From Deltaproteobacteria bacterium (lineage in GTDB: Bacteria > UBA10199 > SPLOWO2-01-44-7), in the NCBI GenBank assembly GCA_016203765.1, contig JACQMB010000104.1, positions 1 to 5,582 on the forward strand: a stretch of DNA of 5,582 nucleotides, in the 5' to 3' direction. Position 1 is the first letter of the stretch; every line of letters starts with the position of its first letter. Positions 1-5,582 of this stretch are shown one piece after another. Both the position numbers and the translations under genes were made by a program. The notes under the pieces were generated by a model. It had not been told where the DNA came from and did no database searches. It was given only the letters and a program-made list of their open reading frames with translations.

Positions 1-192
1 GTTATTGAAAAAGCCGGAAATAATCATTCGGCCTATTCCCCGGATTTGCCGGGTTGTATTGCCACGGGGGCCACGAGGGAAGAGGCTGAAAAAAATATCC
101 ATGAGGCCATTTTTCTCCATCTCGAGGGATTGAAAGAGGAAAAGCAGCCGATCCCGGAGTCCTCTTCCTTTGCCGAATACATTGCCGTTTAG
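1..192 (+). CDS. HicB/UPF0150-family antitoxin-like protein, 5'-truncated by window edge
   Basis: Frame 1 is open from the first base to a TAG at 190-192, giving 63 residues. It begins VIEKAGNN and contains the typical HicB-fold core YSPDLPGCIATG followed by TREEAEKNIHEAI. This is the beta-beta-alpha pattern of the partial RNase-H-like fold shared by HicB antitoxins and UPF0150 proteins. Stand-alone members are about 70 residues, so only a handful of N-terminal residues and the start codon are probably missing. There is no C-terminal DNA-binding (HTH or ribbon-helix-helix) extension: the protein ends AEYIAV. HicB normally blocks a small HicA mRNA interferase encoded next to it. No HicA is encoded downstream here, because the next gene is convergent. 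A partner could only lie left of the window, or this may be a solitary UPF0150 protein. Family assignment is firm; an active toxin-antitoxin role is inference. Confidence 0.85.
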   Translation, partial: VIEKAGNNHSAYSPDLPGCIATGATREEAEKNIHEAIFLHLEGLKEEKQPIPESSSFAEYIAV

Positions 193-227
193 CGCCGACC
201 TCTTTTCGCTCGTCACCAAAACTTCCA

Positions 228-1298
228 CTACGGTTTAAGCCTCGCCCGCGCCCATTCTAAATTCTGTCTTGCTATCATATAATTCGGATCAATCCGAAGG
301 GCGGCTTCGAAATCTTCAATCGCCTCCTCCCAGTGACTAAGCTTAGCCTTGGCAAAACCGCGATTGTTGTAGGCTCGGGTATGTTTTGGATCGAGGGCGA
401 TCGCCTGGTCGTAATCTTCTATCCCCTCCGCATAGTGGTCAGGCCAGTGCTTGGCAACACCGCGACTGATGTAGGCTTGAACAAATTTTGGATCGAGGGC
501 GAGGGCCTTGTCATAATCTTCAATCGCCTCCGCAAAGCGGCCAAGATCTCCCTTGGTAACACCGCGATTGTAAAAAAACAGGGCCAGGATCTGACTGTGT
601 GATTGTGAAGCAAGATAAACCCCCGCCTCAAGACTCTCTTTGGAGATTTTCAGCCAATCAACGTAATAGGAATCGGGTGAGATAACTCCCTCATCCACAT
701 TAAATCTCTCTCCCTCCCCCTCCCAACGGACAAAAACGTGTTGCGGAGCCGGGACAAGAGAAAGGGGCCAGCCCGGCTCGTGCCCCACCGCCAGCGCCGC
801 AAAAGAAGAGGTGTCGCAATCGAGTTGTTTTCTTTTGACGTTGGTCGCGAACAGGCTATCATCCCCTTGAGCAATAAAATGGACCTCTACATCCTTCATC
901 ACCTGATAGACCAGTTGGACTTTTTCCTGATTGGTCCGGTGTTGGCCGTCGTTTAATCTTGCCCGGACAATGGTTAAGACCCGTTCCGCAAAGGCATAGG
1001 CTTGTTTTATCTCCTCCGGGCTGACCATTTCAGACTCAATCGCCAAAAGCTCATGAATCGGATTGTCTTTTTTGAAAGGGGCCGACCACCCAAAGAAAGC
1101 GACCCGCCTTCGCAGGGCCTGGGCGTTGTTCGCGGCGAAAAGCCCCCAATCGCCCGGATCTCCCACCATCCCGTCCCCGTTATAGTTTTGGATCGTTTCT
1201 TCCGGCTGGATCTCCCCGTCCTGGTTGAGGTCAATCCCCCCCTGCCAGTTCGGATCCCGCATCAAAACGTCTCTAATCCATGAATAGCCCATAGTCAT
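228..1298 (-). CDS. EF-hand-like / transglutaminase-like / TPR multidomain protein
   Basis: This is a 356-residue protein of unknown specific role. Residues 23-34 (DLNQDGEIQPEE) match a canonical 12-residue EF-hand loop with D, N, D, E and a closing E. A second, degenerate loop (NYNGDGMVGDPGDW) starts at 38, so the pair resembles an EF-hand or dockerin calcium module. Residues about 120-215 look like a transglutaminase-type cysteine fold, with Cys161 in LDCDTSS, His187 in PQHVFVRW and Asp202 in FNVDEG spaced like a catalytic triad. Three tetratricopeptide repeats follow at about 239-272, 273-306 and 307-340, each ending in a LDPK or IDPN motif. No signal peptide or membrane segment is visible, so a cytosolic location is expected. 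On the coding strand an AGGGG lies 4 nt before the first ATG and 10 nt before an in-frame second ATG (Met3), so either may be the start. An in-frame TGA at 1329-1331 rules out a longer N-terminus. The gene lies 69 nt downstream of hepT on the same strand and is convergent with the hicB-like gene. The domains are well supported; protease, transglutaminase or purely structural activity is not decided. Confidence 0.85.
   Translation of the reverse strand: MTMGYSWIRDVLMRDPNWQGGIDLNQDGEIQPEETIQNYNGDGMVGDPGDWGLFAANNAQALRRRVAFFGWSAPFKKDNPIHELLAIESEMVSPEEIKQAYAFAERVLTIVRARLNDGQHRTNQEKVQLVYQVMKDVEVHFIAQGDDSLFATNVKRKQLDCDTSSFAALAVGHEPGWPLSLVPAPQHVFVRWEGEGERFNVDEGVISPDSYYVDWLKISKESLEAGVYLASQSHSQILALFFYNRGVTKGDLGRFAEAIEDYDKALALDPKFVQAYISRGVAKHWPDHYAEGIEDYDQAIALDPKHTRAYNNRGFAKAKLSHWEEAIEDFEAALRIDPNYMIARQNLEWARARLKP
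279..584 (-). repeat. Three tandem 102-nt TPR-coding units
   Basis: Codons 239-340 of the gene at 228-1298 form three consecutive 34-codon units at 483-584, 381-482 and 279-380. They share recognisable DNA identity, for example the opposite-strand string tttggatcgagggcga in the two upstream units. This fits internal duplication of a TPR module. The middle unit has an unusual HWPDHY in place of the usual LGxY segment. Confidence 0.8.
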
Positions 1299-1367
1299 TT
1301 TGCCCCTACCATAGTTATCGGCAGAAATTCAAATTTGTTGCGTGGGGGAGGCGGATGACGGGCTAGA

Positions 1368-1790
1368 TCAGGCCCGCTTAAGATAGCCCAAAATTTTCTT
1401 GGAAAAGAGATCAAAATCGGAAAGATGTTTTGTGTAGATGGTATAGACGGTCTCCACATCGGTTGTCTCATAAAGGTGAACCACGATATTTCTAAAACCG
1501 ACCATTTTTTGCATCATTTCCGCCGTTTCTTTGGTCAGAACGGACTGCTCGCCTAAAACGGTAAAAATAGCCTTGCCGTCTTCCGGAATCCGGAAATTTT
1601 CATCCGCAATAATGTGTTTGCCAACATCCATGCAAATCTCGATCATCTCTTGCAGCATTTTTTCCACAGCCTTTTGGGCCATCTGATTCTCCCGGAATGC
1701 ACGAAGGGAGGGGATGGAATAACCTTCGATCACCATTCTCTTTTGCCGAAGCAACGTGAATTTTCTTTCAATAAGAGTTTGGTCAACCAT
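1368..1790 (-). CDS. hepT: HepT-like HEPN-domain toxin of a type VII toxin-antitoxin system (DUF86)
   Basis: The 140-residue all-helical protein begins MVDQTLIERKF and belongs to the HepT/DUF86 HEPN family. The diagnostic RX4HXY motif is present as R100-NIVV-H105-L-Y107. Arg and His are the predicted RNase active-site residues, and the Tyr is the residue that the partner MntA adenylylates in characterised systems. HepT acts as a cytoplasmic RNase; tRNA has been reported as target in one characterised homologue. The ATG at 1790 was chosen because it overlaps the mntA stop (ATGGTTGA, 8-nt overlap), gives the family's usual length, and has purine-rich GGGAGTGGAAC upstream. The frame stays open upstream to 1859, but the extra 23 residues would come from mntA coding sequence. 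Overlap indicates translational coupling, so toxin is made only after antitoxin translation. No key residue is missing, so the toxin looks intact. Confidence 0.92.
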   Translation of the reverse strand: MVDQTLIERKFTLLRQKRMVIEGYSIPSLRAFRENQMAQKAVEKMLQEMIEICMDVGKHIIADENFRIPEDGKAIFTVLGEQSVLTKETAEMMQKMVGFRNIVVHLYETTDVETVYTIYTKHLSDFDLFSKKILGYLKRA

Positions 1791-2184
1791 TTTTTTGTTC
1801 CACTCCCAAATCTTTGTAGAGTTTATCAACAAAAAAACGGTGCAGGGGCAAGTAGTCAAAATAGCGGGTCAGGGTTTGAACCACAAAATCGTGGGACTTA
1901 TTGCGCGGGTCATAAAGAAGCCGTCCATGTTTGATCACCTGATAGGCCAAAAAGGGGCTAGAGGTGTTTAAAACCGCCACATCCACCTCTTTTTTAAAAT
2001 GGCGGCCGGCGGCATCGGCCACGGCCAGTTGAATATCGAGGCGCTCTTCGGCGGAAAATCCCTTCTTTAAGAGAATGGCGATGTCGATGTCGCGCGCTTT
2101 CTTCTGATCTTTCTTGACACTAGAACCGTATTGAAAGGCCAGCTCAATTTGCGGATGTTTTTTAAAAATTTCGGAAAACTTCAT
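1783..2184 (-). CDS. mntA: MntA-like minimal nucleotidyltransferase antitoxin (type VII TA)
   Basis: The protein has 133 residues from the ATG at 2184 (MKFSEIFKKHPQ). It carries the full minimal nucleotidyltransferase signature GSX10DXD: Gly20-Ser21, then ten residues, then Asp32-Ile-Asp34. A third carboxylate, Asp68, lies in KKEVDVAVLN. In characterised pairs this enzyme uses ATP to add AMP to the Tyr of HepT and so neutralises it. It is the antitoxin here, encoded first and overlapping hepT by 8 nt. An upstream in-frame ATG at 2253 overlaps the kbl stop (ATGA) and would add 23 polar residues. These do not look like the family, whose members start just before the helix ahead of the GS motif, so 2184 is preferred. 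The ribosome site at 2184 is weak, with GGGG only 2 nt away. Coupling from the upstream frame therefore remains possible. Catalytic residues are complete. Confidence 0.92.
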   Translation of the reverse strand: MKFSEIFKKHPQIELAFQYGSSVKKDQKKARDIDIAILLKKGFSAEERLDIQLAVADAAGRHFKKEVDVAVLNTSSPFLAYQVIKHGRLLYDPRNKSHDFVVQTLTRYFDYLPLHRFFVDKLYKDLGVEQKNG

Positions 2185-2249
2185 GTCCCCATGGTACCCG
2201 TTTTCTAAAGGAAAACAACTGCTTTTTCGTTCCTGATTGCTTCTGATTG

Positions 2250-3443
<1,194 letters not shown>

Positions 3444-3472
3444 GAACTTCACGAGGTATCCGCTTCCTTATG

Positions 3473-3510
3473 AAAAATCAAGCAGCCCTTGAGGACCCCC
3501 AAGGGCTGCT
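3473..3510 (-). terminator. Intrinsic terminator of the metalloprotease lipoprotein gene
   Basis: A perfect 11-bp inverted repeat pairs AGCAGCCCTTG (3481-3491) with CAAGGGCTGCT (3500-3510) around an 8-nt loop. On the minus strand the stem is followed by TGA and then five T residues (3477-3473), which is the layout of a Rho-independent terminator. It lies 43 nt past the stop at 3553. The plus-strand side has no T tract, so it works for leftward transcription only. It sits just upstream of the kbl start, so kbl would need its own promoter or read-through. Confidence 0.85.
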
Positions 3511-3524
3511 CGTTACCAGCTCTC

Positions 3525-3550
3525 CTTTCCTAAGGGGAAGCTTAGGAAGG
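3525..3550 (-). other. Second 3'-UTR hairpin between stop codon and terminator
   Basis: TTCCTAAG (3527-3534) pairs perfectly with CTTAGGAA (3541-3548). One G-U and one G-C pair extend this to a 10-bp stem with a 6-nt loop. It begins 2 nt after the lipoprotein stop codon and has no following T tract. It is therefore more likely an mRNA 3'-end-stabilising stem or accessory to the terminator than a terminator itself. Confidence 0.5.
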
Positions 3551-3552
3551 AA

Positions 3553-5250
3553 CTACTTGGTCCGGATTAAAACCCCGTATCCCTCACCGCCGGACGGCGA
3601 GTTAAAACTGAGTGCGTCATTCACATTCGCAATCTTGAAGAAACGGACCGCCGCCGGCCGGGTGGCCGCAATCTGATAGCCGCGGTAGGCGGCGGCGGTA
3701 ACCCCGCTCAGGACCGTGCCGCGCCCGTCTTCGGCCTCGCAGTCGACACAGGCCCCCTGCCACTCTCCGGTGACCGAATCCCGGCTGCGCCCCTGGAAGG
3801 AAAATTCGGAATCGGCGGTAATCCCGGTGATCGCCACCGCGAATTTCAGGAAAAACTCGCCGAACTGGTCGAAGTCGGCGGCGGTTCCCGCGAAGGCACG
3901 CTCCAAATTCTCAATCCCTTGATAAGGACTCTGAATCAATCGTTGCAGAAACGCAGTGCTTTTTCCGCTCTGCTCATACAGATATCTCAAAAAAAGATAG
4001 CTGCCGCCCCGGCTCCCCAGGCCGGCAGAAGCACAGGAAATCAGGGAATAAGACTGCGGGCTGGACAAATATATCCCGTAGCGAGAGGGATTTTCCTGCC
4101 CCTGGCCCATGAGGTCTTCGGCCAGATGGGAAAGCCCCTCGTTCAGACAGGAATTTTCGGCACTCCCCTGGGCCACAAAGACATGCTGATTATAATTGAT
4201 GACGTGCTGGAGTTCATGCGGCAGAACGCTGGGAAGCAGGTTCGACATGGCAAAGGTGCGGGAAACAGTGACCCCCCAGCTCCCGCTCGGATCGGGAACC
4301 ATGATATAGAGGATTTCTGCATAGTTGCTGGCCGGATTCGAACCGCTGGAAGCAAACAAATCATTGGCCAAAAAGAAACCGGTGATGATGCCGCCCCCCT
4401 GCCCGCCCAGACGGTTGACCTGCGGGGTAAAGAGGGCAATCACCTTGCCGTTGCCGTCGACATCGGGAATCGAGCCGAAGAGACTTTCCTCTTCGGCAAC
4501 GACCGGATCAAAATCATCGCAGAGTTGGGCGATGTCGGCATCGGACAAGACATCCGTGGAAACTTCTTCATCCACAAAAAAAATGACGTTGTCGCCGATA
4601 CATTCGGCGGTGGCGCTCACCGTGACATATTCCTTGGTGGAATTGAGGCTGGCCAAAACCTTGAACGACTGCTTGTCGCCCAACGAAACCGAGGCGCTGA
4701 CACCGCCGCCGCCAGCCGACTTCCCGGTTGAAAAAGAAGAACCAAGGGGATGCTCGGCACTCTCGAGTTCTTTCTCCTGATCACGCAAAAAGACATGAAA
4801 ATTTTCGGTCAGATCATTGAACCCCGGCGTGATTTGTTCGGGGACCTCTTCTTCCTCCGGCTGGTACGGATCCGCTTCCTTGGCCAGGTCAAATTCCGCT
4901 TCGGAGAGATCCCCGCTCATGGTCACGGTGTAGTTTCCGTCGCTGTCGGAGGCGTTGATCATGCCAAAAACAAACTCCGCGCCGCTGTCAACGCCATCGA
5001 AATTGAGCGATGCGCTGTTATTAAGGTCGGCAAAAAGGACATCCCCCACTCCCAAATCCTTTGGATTGGAATAGATGTTGGTGAGGGTCACCGCCGTGCC
5101 ATCCCCGGTATTTCCCCCTTTATTGCCGCCCGATTTGGTTGAAGATTCACTCAGGGAACCGCCGTTGCCGCCGCAACCGACCATGCCTGCCATCAGGATG
5201 CAGGCAAAAAGGTATCCCCCCCGTTTTTTGACTATCGAGCTGGTAATCAT
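3553..5250 (-). CDS. Exported lipoprotein zinc metallopeptidase, M30 (hyicolysin)-like
   Basis: The protein has 565 residues from ATG 5250. The N-terminus (MITSSIVKKRG, then a hydrophobic stretch, then MVGC) is a type II signal peptide with the lipidated Cys at 26. Gly at +2 suggests outer-membrane sorting in a diderm. A Gly/Ser/Lys-rich low-complexity linker (27-53) tethers the mature part. An N-terminal region to about 250 is probably beta-rich and holds a Glu-rich stretch near 131-137. The peptidase region begins near DVDGNGKVIALFTPQVN (263-279). The zinc site is HELQH (345-349, catalytic Glu346), with Glu371 in LNEGLSHLAEDL as likely third ligand. This combination is typical of M30 hyicolysin-like gluzincins. 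Cys pairs at 217/244, 368/406 and 501/504 could form disulfides in the exported protein. Start 5250 is preferred: AAGGGA lies 6 nt upstream and the signal peptide has normal length. A GTG at 5277 would add nine polar residues. An intrinsic terminator follows the gene. Substrate is unknown. Confidence 0.88.
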   Translation of the reverse strand: MITSSIVKKRGGYLFACILMAGMVGCGGNGGSLSESSTKSGGNKGGNTGDGTAVTLTNIYSNPKDLGVGDVLFADLNNSASLNFDGVDSGAEFVFGMINASDSDGNYTVTMSGDLSEAEFDLAKEADPYQPEEEEVPEQITPGFNDLTENFHVFLRDQEKELESAEHPLGSSFSTGKSAGGGGVSASVSLGDKQSFKVLASLNSTKEYVTVSATAECIGDNVIFFVDEEVSTDVLSDADIAQLCDDFDPVVAEEESLFGSIPDVDGNGKVIALFTPQVNRLGGQGGGIITGFFLANDLFASSGSNPASNYAEILYIMVPDPSGSWGVTVSRTFAMSNLLPSVLPHELQHVINYNQHVFVAQGSAENSCLNEGLSHLAEDLMGQGQENPSRYGIYLSSPQSYSLISCASAGLGSRGGSYLFLRYLYEQSGKSTAFLQRLIQSPYQGIENLERAFAGTAADFDQFGEFFLKFAVAITGITADSEFSFQGRSRDSVTGEWQGACVDCEAEDGRGTVLSGVTAAAYRGYQIAATRPAAVRFFKIANVNDALSFNSPSGGEGYGVLIRTK

Positions 5251-5257
5251 TTGATTT

Positions 5258-5295
5258 CCCTTGCTTTCCGGACCCACGCTTTAGGAAAGCAAGAG
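5258..5295 (-). promoter_or_regulatory. Leader stem-loop overlapping the ribosome binding site of the metalloprotease gene
   Basis: A perfect 10-bp inverted repeat joins CTTGCTTTCC (5260-5269) and GGAAAGCAAG (5284-5293) with a 14-nt loop. In the minus-strand RNA it extends by a G-U pair (5259/5294) and a G-C pair (5258/5295). The right arm thus takes in AAGGG of the AAGGGA Shine-Dalgarno sequence, 7 nt before ATG 5250. Folding would hide the ribosome site, which suggests translational control by temperature, a protein or an RNA. The structure is seen directly; the function is inferred. Confidence 0.5.
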
Positions 5296-5413
5296 GCGTG
5301 CCAGCTCGGTCATTTTGAGTAATTATTTTGTTTTTATTAATAATATCATATAGTTATATTGGCACCGACACATCTTGAACACGTCAGAATTATTGATGGC
5401 CAAAAACTCAAAA

Positions 5414-5442
5414 TTCGAATAAACTGTCCTAGGTCATAAAAT
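5414..5442 (+). promoter_or_regulatory. Weak candidate sigma-70-type promoter for the rightward lipoprotein gene
   Basis: TAAAAT at 5437-5442 matches five of six -10 positions. It is preceded at 17 bp by TTCGAA (5414-5419), a poor -35 match (three of six). It lies 44 nt before the ATG at 5486, in the AT-rich divergent spacer 5278-5485. A heptamer TGTCCTA flanks the -10 on both sides (5425-5431 and 5445-5451). For the leftward gene the AT-rich stretch 5320-5360 offers TATGAT or TATAAC as -10 candidates without a good -35. I do not call a promoter there. Confidence 0.25.
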
Positions 5443-5485
5443 GATGTCCTATGTGGGTGTAACTAGGTAGGGCTGGCAAGTCAGT

Positions 5486-5582
5486 ATGAAAAAAAAGATA
5501 ATTCTCACTCTTCTCCTTCTCTCATTCGTGGCGTGCAATAAACCCTCACGAACAATATCCCAAGATGATCCTGAAAAAAGAA
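5486..5582 (+). CDS. Small lipoprotein, N-terminal part only (runs off window)
   Basis: The open frame from ATG 5486 continues to the window end (32 codons) and starts MKKKIILTLLLLSFVAC. This is a short positively charged n-region, a Leu-rich hydrophobic core and a lipobox FVAC, so Cys17 should be the lipidated residue after signal peptidase II cleavage. The residue after Cys is Asn. A polar, probably disordered stretch (NKPSRTISQDDPEK) follows. AGGG at 5469-5472 is 13 nt upstream, a rather long ribosome-site spacing. The gene is divergent from the metalloprotease lipoprotein and may share control through the 5278-5485 region. The mature domain is outside the window, so no function can be assigned. 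Confidence 0.75.
   Translation, partial: MKKKIILTLLLLSFVACNKPSRTISQDDPEKR

Noticed and set aside
1791..1859. N-terminal extension of HepT up to an ATG at 1859
   Set aside because: These codons lie within mntA coding sequence, and the family length and coupling overlap support the start at 1790.
2200..2216. Hairpin GTTTTC-TAAAG-GAAAAC between kbl and mntA as a terminator
   Set aside because: The stem is only 6 bp and AT-rich, and no T tract follows on the minus strand.
3919..4731. Long plus-strand open frame (270 codons) antisense to the metalloprotease gene
   Set aside because: The opposite strand has a signal peptide, zinc motif, ribosome site and terminator. The antisense translation has no recognisable domain, and such frames are common opposite G+C-rich third positions.
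4750..5142. Plus-strand open frame of 130 codons opposite the protease N-terminal half
   Set aside because: It is fully inside a well-supported gene, has no ribosome site worth noting and no family resemblance.

Overview
The window is bacterial chromosomal DNA with tightly packed genes and a moderate G+C content by eye. Two genes carry lipobox signal peptides. The residue after the Cys is Gly or Asn rather than Asp, which suits outer-membrane lipoproteins of a diderm (Gram-negative) host. The mix of a TPR/transglutaminase-like protein, a hyicolysin-type lipoprotein and toxin-antitoxin genes would fit a deltaproteobacterium-like or candidate-phylum genome. That placement is an impression and is not demonstrated by the sequence.

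Layout, left to right. Bases 1-192 (+) are the 3' part of a HicB/UPF0150-family antitoxin-like gene. Bases 228-1298 (-) encode a multidomain protein: an EF-hand-like loop, a Cys-His-Asp transglutaminase-like core, and three TPRs. Bases 1368-1790 and 1783-2184 (-) form an overlapping type VII toxin-antitoxin pair: hepT (HEPN toxin) preceded by mntA (minimal nucleotidyltransferase antitoxin). Bases 2250-3443 (-) are a full-length kbl (2-amino-3-ketobutyrate CoA ligase) reading frame broken by two in-frame nonsense codons. Both stops replace Glu codons, with no frameshift. Bases 3473-3550 hold a convincing intrinsic terminator plus a second hairpin. They close the gene at 3553-5250 (-), a large exported lipoprotein with an HELQH zinc-protease motif resembling peptidase family M30 (hyicolysin). 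A 12-bp stem in its leader overlaps the ribosome binding site. After an AT-rich divergent intergenic region, a second small lipoprotein gene starts at 5486 (+) and leaves the window.

How the genes relate. The minus-strand block has two transcription parts. The metalloprotease lipoprotein is followed by its own terminator. Then kbl, mntA, hepT and the TPR gene run in the same direction with short gaps or overlaps and could be one transcript. MntA and HepT are expected to work together, with MntA adenylylating the Tyr of the HepT RX4HXY motif to silence it. Nothing visible links the lipoproteins or the TPR protein functionally to the toxin-antitoxin pair. The most notable observations are the doubly interrupted but otherwise undamaged kbl, the EF-hand/transglutaminase-like/TPR architecture, and the leader stem on the protease mRNA. 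I did not find a clearly new multi-gene system.
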